A stretch of DNA of 64,000 nucleotides from DASQZK01 sp963809925. Lineage in GTDB: Bacteria; Bacteroidota; Bacteroidia; Bacteroidales; GCA-2748055. Positions 9,423-17,616 of the stretch are shown piece after piece. The notes beneath the pieces are model-generated. The model was not told the DNA's origin. It worked only from the letters and a program-made list of their open reading frames with translations, and did not search any database. How positions within the stretch are numbered: position 1 is the first letter of the stretch; each line of letters opens with the position of its first letter. The stretch covers positions 124,001-188,000 of the forward strand of contig CAWELH010000009.1 in assembly GCA_963809925.1 (NCBI GenBank). Direction: 5' to 3'. Made by a program: the position numbers and the translations under genes.

Positions 9423-9715
9423 ACGAGCGGTGTCGTGATGGTCGATTGTCGAAATGGTTAATGAGTCTGTTGTCGCGATATCAGTGAGCAGGTATGTAAT
9501 GCAAAATGATCATAGTGACAAGGTGGAATTTCCGATGAAGGTCACCCGTTTCAGATGCTTCAAAGGCATCAGGCGGGCAGTATTTTCACATGTTATTCCG
9601 CCGTATTATTTCTGCAGCCGGACAGGGATTTGCATCTTTTTCCGTTCATTCATCAAAGATAGGCTAAACCTTTACTGTAGTTGATAACTTTTCATCAAAA
9701 AGTAGAAATCGGGGC

Positions 9716-9778
9716 GCTGAGATTTTGGGGGTGAGAGGCATTAAGGGTCGGTCGGTTGGACGGAGGGGGTGGGGCCCC
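9716..9778 (+). repeat. Imperfect direct repeat, copy A (G-rich)
   Basis: The copy starts GCTGAGATTTT, then has GCATTAAGGGTCGG about 22 bases on, and ends in G-runs followed by GGGGCCCC. Copy B at 9996-10050 has the same order of elements with similar spacing. Four or more G-runs in about 50 bases could also fold as a G-quadruplex. Confidence 0.5.
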
Positions 9779-9995
9779 ACAATACCGAAGCTCCTTAAAA
9801 ACAACGAAGCCCCTTCCCATGTCATATAGCGGAGGCAGGCTCAGCTTGGAGAATAGGGCATGTTCAAAGGAAAGCATTATTACTGGCTGATATTCAGTCA
9901 TATCTCACATTAAGGAATAATCGGGGGGCACGGGGGAACCCGAATTGACTAGAACATTTATTTTTGCGCTCTGTTTAATAACATTCCGGAGGGTA

Positions 9996-10050
9996 GCTGA
10001 GAATTGTTCTTTCTGCGCATTAAGGGTGGTGGGTGGGGGGAGGGATCCCC
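9996..10050 (+). repeat. Imperfect direct repeat, copy B (G-rich)
   Basis: The copy starts GCTGAGAATTG, has GCATTAAGGGTGG 21 bases later, then G-runs closing with GGGATCCCC. It matches copy A (9716-9778) at both ends, 280 bp away, with a diverged middle. Confidence 0.5.
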
Positions 10051-10139
10051 TACATATAGGTATATAAGAACAATATTGTAAGGGCACAATCCAAAACCAG
10101 CCTCGAAACGATCTTGCAATAAAGAAAAATACGTCCGGT

Positions 10140-10245
10140 CCCTGAGCTTGCCGAAGGGTGTTACCTATGCTTGCCGAAGGGGAGTGATCCGCCTTCGCTA
10201 AAGATACGGCGGACGCGGTCCACCTTCGCTAAAGATACTACGGCG
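10140..10245. repeat. Cluster of short palindromic dispersed-type repeats
   Basis: Four units lie side by side. CCCTGAGCTTGCCGAAGGG at 10140-10158 and a partial copy GCTTGCCGAAGGGG at 10169-10182 form one type. TCCGCC...GGCGGA at 10188-10213 and a diverged copy at 10218-10245 share CCTTCGCTAAAGATAC between inverted arms. Very similar intergenic palindromes occur in many unrelated draft genomes (from memory, not searched). They resemble REP-like elements. Confidence 0.6.
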
Positions 10246-10414
10246 AACAAACCCAGGTGGAATGAAAATTTATCTATAGAGCACTATCAGCAGATGGTTT
10301 ATTGAACACTTCTGGCGTGCCCTCGCAAGAATTCACCCTTACCATGGGCAAAACCATGGCTACTATTGGTAAATGCCTCCGGCATAAAATAAACGTTACT
10401 ACCAACTCACCCTT

Positions 10415-10462
10415 TAACTTCCTAACTTCCTAACTTCCTAACTTTCTAACTTCCTAACATTC
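10415..10462 (+). repeat. 8-bp tandem repeat (TAACTTCC, six units)
   Basis: Six head-to-tail units of TAACTTCC run across this stretch, the fourth reading TAACTTTC and the last TAACATTC. It lies about 60 bp upstream of the DCC-family gene, so length changes by slippage could alter that gene's leader. Confidence 0.85.
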
Positions 10463-10520
10463 TCCCCCTCTCCCCCGATCCTTTTACCCTAAACATTGTT
10501 CCTTAACTAAACGGATACCA

Positions 10521-10967
10521 ATGCCACAGACAATGCAGGAGTCACAGTACGCCATCGTCCTTTATGATGAATATTGCAATCTTTGCAGCGCAGTGGTGTT
10601 GTTCATCCTGCGACATGACAAGGAGGAGACGTTCCGCTTTATCGGACTGCGTTCCCCTCTGCGGAAAAAGAAATTTCCTCTGTCCGTGAATGATACTCCT
10701 TATAAATCGGTGATCCTTGTTGAGGGTGAAAAAAAATATTTCAGATCGCAGGCTGTATTACGCATTTTTAAAACATTGCCATTTCCTGTAAAACTTCTGT
10801 ATGTTCTCATCATTATCCCTTCTTTCATCCGGGATCCCTTATATAACCTTGTAGCCAGGTATCGTTTCCAATGGTTTGGGAAACGTAAGGAGCCGTTTAC
10901 ACCCCCCGCAAAATGGCGTTGGCGATTTCCTGAATATGAATTGCAGGAGGAGGAGCGACAGCAATAA
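10521..10967 (+). CDS. Thiol-disulfide oxidoreductase, DCC family (DUF393)
   Basis: The 148-residue protein has the family's eponymous motif near its N-terminus (LYDEYCNLCSAVVLFI, i.e. DxxC..C), followed by the typical FRFIGLRS and KYFRSQAVLRIFKTLP segments. DCC proteins have a thioredoxin-like fold and a CxxC active site, and are thought to act in thiol redox exchange. One hydrophobic patch (LLYVLIIIPSFI) is usual for the family. The gene stands alone, between the repeat-rich gap and the DUF3078 gene. Confidence 0.9.
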   Translation: MPQTMQESQYAIVLYDEYCNLCSAVVLFILRHDKEETFRFIGLRSPLRKKKFPLSVNDTPYKSVILVEGEKKYFRSQAVLRIFKTLPFPVKLLYVLIIIPSFIRDPLYNLVARYRFQWFGKRKEPFTPPAKWRWRFPEYELQEEERQQ

Positions 10968-11048
10968 TAACAAGTAGGAGTGATGGCCGAATGCGTCGAA
11001 TGGGTTTTTTTGCGTTGTTGTGCACTGTAAAACAAAAATGGGAAAGTC

Positions 11049-11079
11049 TTGTTTAGCTGTAATATTCAGCTTATATTTT
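11049..11079 (+). promoter_or_regulatory. Candidate Bacteroidota promoter for the DUF3078 gene
   Basis: TTG at 11049-11051 is followed 20 bases later by TATATTTT (11072-11079), close to the Bacteroidota -33/-7 pattern TTG...TAnnTTTG with one mismatch. Transcription would start about 50 bases before the ATG at 11133. Confidence 0.35.
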
Positions 11080-11132
11080 CTGTAAGTTGAAGCCATCCCC
11101 CTGATCATTGACTGCTAAAACAAACGATAACT

Positions 11133-12014
11133 ATGAAAAAAATTCTTACCATTCTGACATTTTCTTTTACTTTTTTTGCTGTTTTCGCCCAGAATATGGA
11201 CACGAAAAAAGATACACTGGGGTGGAACAACGGCGGACTTGGAAATCTGACCTTCTCCCAGGTGGCTCTTTATCAGTGGTCGGCAGGCGGGGAACCTTCC
11301 CTTTCGGGAGCAGCCCTGCTAAACCTTTTTGCCAATTACCTGACACTGGAGTCGAGTTGGAAGAATGCTCTCGACCTTGGCTTTGGGCTTGTCAAACAAG
11401 GAGATCTTACACGAAAGACCAATGACAAGATCGATTTTACATCGCAGTATGGCCGTAAAGCCTCTGAAAAATGGAAGTACAGCGCCCTGTTGAATTTCAG
11501 AACCCAGTTTACCGATGGATATACCTACTATGGTGACACGGCCAAAAGTAAGATATCGGATTTTTTCTCCCCGGCGTATCTCACAGGATCAGTGGGTATG
11601 GAATACAACCCTACGGATAATTTCAGTCTTTTCCTTTCACCCCTGGCTTCCAAACTTACCTTTGTTGTGGATGACTCACTTTCCGCTGCCGGACAGTTTG
11701 GTGTGGAGCCCGGCAATAAATTCAGGGCAGAGCTTGGTGGATATGTCAGGGTCGCATATACCGTGAAACTTATGGAAAATGTCACCCTGGGCTCAAAGAT
11801 CGATTTCTTTTCAAACTACATGGATAAACCGGGAAATGTAGACGTTAATTTTGAGTTGCTCCTTTCGATGCAGATTAATAAATACCTCGCTGCCACTGTC
11901 AATATGAACGGAATCTACGATGATGATATCAATGTGACCCGGAAAGACGATACCAAAGGACCGGGATGGCAGATCAAGGAAGTACTTGGGGTAGGATTTT
12001 CGTATAAATTTTAG
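11133..12014 (+). CDS. DUF3078 domain-containing outer membrane protein
   Basis: The 293-residue protein has a signal peptide (MKKILTILTFSFTFFAVFAQ) and then a series of amphipathic beta-strands ending in an aromatic C-terminus (GVGFSYKF), typical of an outer membrane barrel. The text GWNNGGLGNLTFSQVALYQWSAGGE is a hallmark of DUF3078, a Bacteroidota family without an assigned biochemical role. The gene converges on the DUF4924 gene and the two stop codons overlap by 4 bp. Confidence 0.88.
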   Translation: MKKILTILTFSFTFFAVFAQNMDTKKDTLGWNNGGLGNLTFSQVALYQWSAGGEPSLSGAALLNLFANYLTLESSWKNALDLGFGLVKQGDLTRKTNDKIDFTSQYGRKASEKWKYSALLNFRTQFTDGYTYYGDTAKSKISDFFSPAYLTGSVGMEYNPTDNFSLFLSPLASKLTFVVDDSLSAAGQFGVEPGNKFRAELGGYVRVAYTVKLMENVTLGSKIDFFSNYMDKPGNVDVNFELLLSMQINKYLAATVNMNGIYDDDINVTRKDDTKGPGWQIKEVLGVGFSYKF

Positions 12015-12553
12015 AATTCAGTGTTTCCTTGTTCTATCTGATGAAAATGCACGGTAAGTGCGGCCAGCCATTCACTGATAAAACCAAAGGCTTTCTCCGT
12101 TTCAGGATTGAGCGTTCTCTGCTGCAGCCGTAACAATAACAATCCATAGAGGCCATTCAGGCCCAGTCCGACATCATTTGCAACCTGGTCATTGGACTTA
12201 ACTCTTAATTCTTCGATGGCAGGTTTTGCTTTCTTGTATTGCCTGGCGTATTCGAACTCGTCCGCTTTATTCAGCAGACGTATGTGCAAATTGTCGAGTT
12301 CATCGATCAGGCTGAGTAAAAGCGGGATGTGCCCTTTTTTTTCCAGCCCGTTGTCTTTCATTATATTGATCAGTGATATATACCATTCCCGCATGTCCCT
12401 TTTAACCTGATAGGGCTGATCAAAAGCGGAAATAATCTTTTTGTCGATCGAGTCAATATCGAAATCCGATGCCCGAATAAGATCTTCGATCTGGAACATG
12501 TAAAGAAGGTATTCAGCAATATTTTCTTTTCTTTTTTCCTGTGCAATCAGCAT
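12011..12553 (-). CDS. DUF4924 family protein
   Basis: The 180-residue protein is a soluble, helix-rich, charged polypeptide beginning MLIAQEKRKENIAEYLLYMFQ. This opening and the helix ADEFEYARQYKKAKPAIEELR match DUF4924, a Bacteroidota family without known function. It starts 1 bp after the stop of the S4-domain gene on the same strand, indicating one transcript and coupled translation. Pairing with an HslR-like RNA-binding protein hints at ribosome or RNA quality control, but that is inference. Confidence 0.85.
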   Translation of the reverse strand: MLIAQEKRKENIAEYLLYMFQIEDLIRASDFDIDSIDKKIISAFDQPYQVKRDMREWYISLINIMKDNGLEKKGHIPLLLSLIDELDNLHIRLLNKADEFEYARQYKKAKPAIEELRVKSNDQVANDVGLGLNGLYGLLLLRLQQRTLNPETEKAFGFISEWLAALTVHFHQIEQGNTEF

Positions 12554-12554
12554 A

Positions 12555-12941
12555 TCAATTTCCTTTTAGTTTGTCGATAATACGGCGTTCCTTTTTTGTC
12601 GGACGTCCGGTCCCCCTGTCTCTTTTGATAAAGAAATCATCCTGCAACTTCAGTTTCGATAGTTCTTCTTTGGTTGTCAGATCACTGGCATAGTCGGGGA
12701 CAAGCTTTGCAGAAAGTCTGTTTTTAGGGAAACCCAGAACTTTGTAGGTATATACGACAGGTGGTTTTTTGATATCAATTTCTTCTCCGGCTTTAACGAT
12801 TCTCGATGGCTTAACAGCTTGACCGTTAATCAGCACCCTTCCTTTTTTGCAGGCTTCCGTGGCCATCGACCTGGTTTTATAGAGTCTGATGCACCAGAGG
12901 TATTTATCAATTCTTGGGAGGTGGTCATCTTTCGGATCCAT
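12555..12941 (-). CDS. hslR: RNA-binding S4 domain protein, HslR (heat shock protein 15)-like
   Basis: The 128-residue protein opens with an S4 RNA-binding domain (about 10-70; RIDKYLWCIRLYKTRSMATEAC, GRVLINGQAVKPSRIVKAGEEI) and ends with a basic tail (RGTGRPTKKERRIIDKL). Length and layout match Hsp15/HslR, which in E. coli binds stalled 50S subunits carrying nascent chains. It heads a two-gene unit with the DUF4924 gene. The 244-bp gap between it and the response-regulator gene contains no recognised gene. Confidence 0.88.
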   Translation of the reverse strand: MDPKDDHLPRIDKYLWCIRLYKTRSMATEACKKGRVLINGQAVKPSRIVKAGEEIDIKKPPVVYTYKVLGFPKNRLSAKLVPDYASDLTTKEELSKLKLQDDFFIKRDRGTGRPTKKERRIIDKLKGN

Positions 12942-13185
12942 GGCTTATATTTTGTTATTCCCTGATACAAAAATGGATTATCCGCAAATATAGGAATTCT
13001 GGAGTCTTGATTCTTTCTGTAGTTGATCCTGGAGAGGATTTCAATTCAATGGGTACTTTACATTTCTGATGTGATGTCGGATTCTGAACCGGAATACTGG
13101 GCAATGGTGTTTTCCCAAATCCTTCTTTTCAGCCGTGTACCAGACATTCCTGTTCATCGGAATCATACAGCCGGCTCGGTCTGTT

Positions 13186-13908
13186 TCACTCCCCGACTTC
13201 AAGTTTAAAGCCGGTTCGAGGTATATTCACGATCGACACATTCTCATCGTCCTTCAGGAATTTCCTGAGTTTGGTGATATATACATCCATGCTTCGTCCC
13301 ATAAAGTAGTCATCGTCGCCCCAAATGTTTTTCAATGCCACCTCCCTGCGCAACACCTTATTTTTATTTATACAGAGCAGTCGCAGCACTTCGGCTTCCT
13401 TACGGGTAAGCCTCCTTTCGCCGGTAGGTGTCTTAAGTAGATGGTTGGTATAGTCGAAGGTCAGGCTGCCGATAGAAAAAACATTGGATACATCGTTCTT
13501 CAGGATCGAATATTTTGATCTACGTAGAATGGCTTCGATGCGCAAACTCAGTTCTTCTGTGCTGAAGGGTTTGGTGATATAATCATCGGCACCGGTCCGA
13601 AGTCCGCGGATCCGGTCTTTTTCCATATTTTTTGCCGTAAGGAAAATTAAAGGAATGTCCACATCCGATTTCCGGATCTCTTCGGCGAGGGTAAAGCCAT
13701 CCATAATAGGAAGCATTACATCGAGTATACAAAGGTCGAAATTTCCATTCCTGAACTTCTCGAAGCCCTCCCTTCCGTCTCTTGCCAGCACAACTTCGTA
13801 GTTGCTCATTTGCAGAAAATCACTCAAGACATACCCCAGGTTGGTATCATCTTCGACAAGCAGTATCTTCGGGTTGTTTTTTTTCTTCATAACGTTCGTT
13901 TTATTCAT
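13186..13908 (-). CDS. OmpR-family response regulator
   Basis: The protein (about 240 residues) has an N-terminal receiver domain with the acidic pair in LLVEDD, the phosphoacceptor Asp in LCILDVMLPIMDG, the conserved Thr in LTAKN and Lys in TKPFS. A C-terminal winged-helix DNA-binding domain follows (RRLTRKEAEVLRLLC ... VYITKLRKFLKDD). Two ATGs are plausible: 13908, which overlaps the kinase stop codon, and 13890 (MKKKNNPKILLVEDD). The overlap with the histidine kinase gene shows the pair is co-translated. The pair resembles RprX/RprY of Bacteroides in order and architecture, but I assign no symbol. Confidence 0.93.
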   Translation of the reverse strand: MNKTNVMKKKNNPKILLVEDDTNLGYVLSDFLQMSNYEVVLARDGREGFEKFRNGNFDLCILDVMLPIMDGFTLAEEIRKSDVDIPLIFLTAKNMEKDRIRGLRTGADDYITKPFSTEELSLRIEAILRRSKYSILKNDVSNVFSIGSLTFDYTNHLLKTPTGERRLTRKEAEVLRLLCINKNKVLRREVALKNIWGDDDYFMGRSMDVYITKLRKFLKDDENVSIVNIPRTGFKLEVGE

Positions 13909-15178
13909 CCCCCTGAGGAACATACACATCAAAACGCGTACCCTTTCCTGGTTCGCTGCGAACATTTATTTTACCTCCGTGGGCTTCAGTCATACGTTTA
14001 ACATAGTACAGTCCGATACCAAAGCCTCTTGCATTATGGATATCACCGGTGGGAACCCTGTAAAAACGATCGAAGATGTGTGAAATATTTTCATGACTGA
14101 TTCCTATTCCGTGATCTTCAACTGAAAAAACATAAAAGTGACCCTCATTCCGGCTGCTTATATTGATAACAGGTTTTTTGTCGGAATATTTTATGGCATT
14201 GCTTACCAGGTTATTGATAATATTTCCAAAATGTAAGGCATCGATATTCACCATCGGGCGTGTTGCTTTCAGGTTATAGCTGAAATCGATGTCCCGGTCG
14301 CAATGTTCCAGGAGGAGGTTATCCACATTTTTAAGGATCATCTCATCCATGTTAAGTTTTGTACGGTCGAGCCTGAATTCACCCTTTTCAAGTACTGCAA
14401 GTTGCAAAACCCGTTCAACCTGCTGACGCATTCTGCTGTTTTCATCGTAGATAACACGTGAGTACCTGGCTATTCTTGATTCCGGGTTTTCTTTCTGTGA
14501 TCCGAGCAATACCTCAGAGGCGAGTGAAATGGTAGCAATAGGGGTTTTGAATTCGTGGGTAATATTATTGATGAAATCATCCCTGATTTCAGAAATCTTT
14601 TTCTCGCGAATAATGGTGAAGATGATGTAGTAGAAGGAGAAAATGATGATGAGCAGGAAAATGCCTGAGGTGCCCAGCCAGGCAGACATCTGGATGAGTT
14701 CGTCTTTCCGCTGATCGGGAAAGTACAATTCAAGATGATAGTAACTTTTCTTCCAGATACTGTGTAGACAAGCTTTGTGGATTTCTACTTTTTTCCTGTT
14801 CGGGAGTTCCGGCGAGGAGCTGTAAACGACAGAATCATTATCTGTTTTTACGATGGAATAGACATAATATTTATCAAGATCGTGGTAATCGACATATTTC
14901 CTTATCATCTGGTCGAGGAAAGCCAGGTCGAGAACCTTGAAGATGCCTTCGGTCTGATTAACCGGTGAACCGTATACTCTTACCATGGTATCGTCCATAT
15001 TTGCCGCACGGTCGTTGAGTTCTTCAAGCACATCGTCGAGGGCCAGGTCGACACGGTGTGAATGCTGCTTTTCAGCAAGGTTTAGTGCATTATAAACCCA
15101 CAGCATCTGCGTTACGATAAGGCCGGAGAGCGATAATGCTGCGAAAAAAATGATATACTTAATGGTTCGTTTTCCCAT
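13901..15178 (-). CDS. Two-component sensor histidine kinase
   Basis: The kinase has about 425 residues. A first membrane helix (about 5-27) and a second (about 170-192, LLIIIFSFYYIIFTII) bracket a periplasmic sensor of about 140 residues without a recognised fold. The cytoplasmic part has the H-box NNITHEFKTPIATI with phospho-accepting His, then N-box NNLVSNAIKYS, G1 DHGIGIS, and G2 GFGIGLYYV. I start at ATG 15178 (MGKRTIKYIIFF); an upstream in-frame ATG at 15232 adds 18 residues that do not look like a signal. The kinase gene overlaps its response regulator. It follows pth on the same strand. Confidence 0.93.
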   Translation of the reverse strand: MGKRTIKYIIFFAALSLSGLIVTQMLWVYNALNLAEKQHSHRVDLALDDVLEELNDRAANMDDTMVRVYGSPVNQTEGIFKVLDLAFLDQMIRKYVDYHDLDKYYVYSIVKTDNDSVVYSSSPELPNRKKVEIHKACLHSIWKKSYYHLELYFPDQRKDELIQMSAWLGTSGIFLLIIIFSFYYIIFTIIREKKISEIRDDFINNITHEFKTPIATISLASEVLLGSQKENPESRIARYSRVIYDENSRMRQQVERVLQLAVLEKGEFRLDRTKLNMDEMILKNVDNLLLEHCDRDIDFSYNLKATRPMVNIDALHFGNIINNLVSNAIKYSDKKPVINISSRNEGHFYVFSVEDHGIGISHENISHIFDRFYRVPTGDIHNARGFGIGLYYVKRMTEAHGGKINVRSEPGKGTRFDVYVPQGDE

Positions 15179-15262
15179 CTGGTGCAAACGTCGGGTAAAG
15201 ATTCTGATTGATGAGTACAGATGAATTAACAAACAGGTAACCGAAAGGTTGACATATCTTCC

Positions 15263-15826
15263 TCACCGTTTGTTGTACTCATTCATAGTGTGGGCAATGC
15301 CGATGGTTCCGAATGCCTTGATAATATCACCGGCGGTTTTAATGCGTTCCGGGAGTGACTGAGCTTCCTCATCGCTCCAGCGTCCGAGAACATAATCAAC
15401 CTGGTAGCCCTGCGGGAAGTCATTTCCGATGCCAAACCTTAATCTGGGAAATGCCTGGTCGCCGAGTATCTGAATGATGTTATTCAAACCGTTATGACCG
15501 GCATCACCGCCTCTGGCCCTTAGTCTCAGAGAGCCAAATGGAAGTGCCAGATCATCGGCGATGACGAGGAGGTTTTCCAGGGGGATTTTCAGATTCTTAA
15601 GGTAATAGTGTACGGCAAGCCCGCTACGGTTTACGTAGGTCGTGGGCTTTAGAAGATGGAAGATCCTTGATTTGAATTTGAATTCGGAAATGTAGCCATA
15701 GCGTTTATCCTGGAAAGATACACCGGATGCCGATGCCAGGGCATCCAGTATATCGTATCCAATATTATGACGGGTGTGGGCGTACTCATCACCCGGATTT
15801 CCGAGTCCTGCAATAAGATATTTCAA
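15263..15826 (-). CDS. pth: Peptidyl-tRNA hydrolase
   Basis: The 187-residue enzyme releases peptides from prematurely dropped peptidyl-tRNA. Family motifs are all present: GLGNPGDEYAHTRHNIGY with the catalytic His, PTTYVNRSG, the DDLALPFGSLRLRARG strand, and GGDAGHNGLNNI. The length is normal for bacterial Pth. It lies 24 bp downstream of rplY on the same strand, an arrangement found in many bacteria, so the two are probably one transcript together with prs. Confidence 0.96.
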   Translation of the reverse strand: MKYLIAGLGNPGDEYAHTRHNIGYDILDALASASGVSFQDKRYGYISEFKFKSRIFHLLKPTTYVNRSGLAVHYYLKNLKIPLENLLVIADDLALPFGSLRLRARGGDAGHNGLNNIIQILGDQAFPRLRFGIGNDFPQGYQVDYVLGRWSDEEAQSLPERIKTAGDIIKAFGTIGIAHTMNEYNKR

Positions 15827-15850
15827 AACTGGTCATGAGGTTTGAAATCA

Positions 15851-16498
15851 TCATTCAGAAGCCTTCTCCTCGCCTTCCTCTTCAGAGGCACCTTCTTCAG
15901 GGGCCTTTTCTTCAACTTCAACACCTTCTTCGGTCATACTCATGCCTTTCATGGCGACACGTGAAGATACAACTGAAACCACCATTGAACGATGAGCATC
16001 GAGAATTTCAAGATTGGGATATTTAAGATCGCCCACTTTTATGACCTCGCCGATATTGACATTCGAAATGTCAACATCAAGACTGTCCGGGAGATTTTGA
16101 GCGAGGCCCTTTACTTTCAGGTACCTTCTTCTTTGACGGAGCTTACCACCGTTCCTGATACCGACAGAATTTCCGGTTAGACTGACGGGGACGTTCGCTA
16201 CAACCGGTTTGCCGTCAATTACCTCAACGAAATCGATATGAGTGATTTTATCGGTCACAGGATGGAACTGGATTTCCTGCATAATGGAAGTGTACTTTTT
16301 ACCTTCGAAATTAATGGAGATAAGGAAGACAGAAGGTGAGAACACTACCTTGTTGAACAGGTTTTCATGCGCGTAAAAGTGAAGGTTTTCCTTACCACCG
16401 TACATTACACATGGCACCATATTCTGGTTTCTGAGCCTTTTCGTTTCCTGTTTACCTAGTTTCTCTCTTTTTTCTACCTTGATTTCTACTGTTTTCAT
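15851..16498 (-). CDS. rplY: 50S ribosomal protein L25/general stress protein Ctc
   Basis: The 215-residue protein is a long CTC-type L25. The N-terminal 5S rRNA-binding domain spans about 1-92 (VEKREKLGKQETKRLRNQN, VPCVMYGGKENLHF), and the TL5-type C-terminal domain about 93-190. The tail is very acidic (repeated Glu/Ala) as in other Bacteroidota versions. Gene order prs-rplY-pth on one strand matches the conserved bacterial arrangement. Confidence 0.96.
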   Translation of the reverse strand: MKTVEIKVEKREKLGKQETKRLRNQNMVPCVMYGGKENLHFYAHENLFNKVVFSPSVFLISINFEGKKYTSIMQEIQFHPVTDKITHIDFVEVIDGKPVVANVPVSLTGNSVGIRNGGKLRQRRRYLKVKGLAQNLPDSLDVDISNVNIGEVIKVGDLKYPNLEILDAHRSMVVSVVSSRVAMKGMSMTEEGVEVEEKAPEEGASEEEGEEKASE

Positions 16499-16594
16499 AA
16501 TTGATTTGTGCTACTAAGAATTAGACAATGGATTAATTCCCCATCACACATGGGTATTTTCATTTTTTAAAAATAGGAGTGCAAATATAATAAC

Positions 16595-17533
16595 TTAAGT
16601 GATAAAGTGTGAGCTTATCGACTGATAATTATAGACTTTATTAATAACCTCGGCAAACAGATCAGCGATTGACAACACTTTGATCTTCCCTGAGTGGTCC
16701 TTTATGGGTATGGAATCTGTGACGATCAGCTCATCGATGAATGACTGCTCGATGCGCTCGTATGCGGGTCCGGAGAGAACCGGATGGGTTGCAACGGCTC
16801 TGACGGAAAGGGCGCCTTCATTTTTCATCATCTCTGCAGCCAGTGTAAGTGTACCTGCCGTATCGATCATATCGTCGACGATGAAAATATTTTTATCTTT
16901 CATATCGCCAATGGCCCTTATTTCTTCAACAACATTTGGTTTTTTGCGCACTTTGTAACAGATGACCATCTGGCATCCCAGGAAACGCGCGTAGGCATTG
17001 GCCCTCTTTGTACCACCCATATCAGGGGCCGCCACAGCCAGATTTTCCAACTCGAGACTTTTGATGTACGGGACAAAGATCGATGAGGCATAGAGATGAT
17101 CAACCGGTACGTCAAAGAACCCCTGTAACTGGTCAGCGTGCATATCCATGGTCATAACCCTGTCGACACCAGCTGAGACAAGAAGATTCGCAAGAAGCTT
17201 AGCCCCGATGGATGAGCGTGGTTTGTCTTTCCTGTCCTGCCTGCCATAGCCAAAATAGGGGAGAACAGCCACAACCTTGTAGGCACTGGCCCGTTTGGCA
17301 GCATCGATCATTAGCAGCAGCTCAAGAATATTTTCGGCAGGGGGAGGTGTTGACTGAATGATAAATACCACACATCCTCTGACTGATTCTTCGTAGAAGG
17401 GCTGGATTTCACCATCACTGAATTCAAGTACAGTTGTTTTTCCAAGCTCAATCCCAAAGGACTTGGCTATTTTTTCTGCCAGAGGTTTGCTGCCTCTACC
17501 TGCGAAAAACTTGACAGGGGCATTATTGATCAT
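16595..17533 (-). CDS. prs: Ribose-phosphate pyrophosphokinase (PRPP synthetase)
   Basis: The enzyme makes PRPP from ribose 5-phosphate and ATP for nucleotide, His, Trp and NAD synthesis. Signatures are FFAGRGSKPLAEKIAKSFG at the N-terminus, YFGYGRQDRK, the flexible-loop/ribose-phosphate text VDRVMTMDMHADQLQGFF, and the PRPP-binding loop IVDDMIDTAGTL. From ATG 17533 (MINNAPVKFF) the protein is 312 residues, the usual size; an upstream ATG at 17578 adds 15 residues that are not family-like. It is followed by rplY and pth. Confidence 0.95.
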   Translation of the reverse strand: MINNAPVKFFAGRGSKPLAEKIAKSFGIELGKTTVLEFSDGEIQPFYEESVRGCVVFIIQSTPPPAENILELLLMIDAAKRASAYKVVAVLPYFGYGRQDRKDKPRSSIGAKLLANLLVSAGVDRVMTMDMHADQLQGFFDVPVDHLYASSIFVPYIKSLELENLAVAAPDMGGTKRANAYARFLGCQMVICYKVRKKPNVVEEIRAIGDMKDKNIFIVDDMIDTAGTLTLAAEMMKNEGALSVRAVATHPVLSGPAYERIEQSFIDELIVTDSIPIKDHSGKIKVLSIADLFAEVINKVYNYQSISSHFIT

Positions 17534-17616
17534 GATTTCTAATGAGATAGGTTGAGTAAATTGTGTTTTCGCTGGCAAATGTAAGCATTCTTAAGCCAAT
17601 ATTAAATGAATATTAT

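Larger units (their letters stand above)
9423..10520. other. 1.1-kb gene-free stretch rich in repeats
   Basis: No reading frame here has recognisable protein sequence or credible initiation. The stretch holds an imperfect direct repeat with G-runs (9716-9778 and 9996-10050), a cluster of short dispersed-type palindromes (10140-10245) and an 8-bp tandem repeat (10415-10462). Short open frames on both strands around 9454-10087 are Pro/Gly-rich by virtue of the G-runs and are not supported as genes. It is the largest non-coding interval of the window and the likeliest spot for a past insertion or decayed element. Confidence 0.75.

Noticed and set aside
9454..10087. Small open frames in the gene-free stretch (76, 68 and 60 residues)
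   Set aside because: They have no recognisable domain, no credible start context, and their composition simply reflects G-runs and AT-rich sequence.
16499..16594. Hairpin CCCAT-CACAC-ATGGG with a following T-rich tract between prs and rplY
   Set aside because: The T-run lies on the plus-strand side, while both flanking genes read on the minus strand, so it cannot terminate them.
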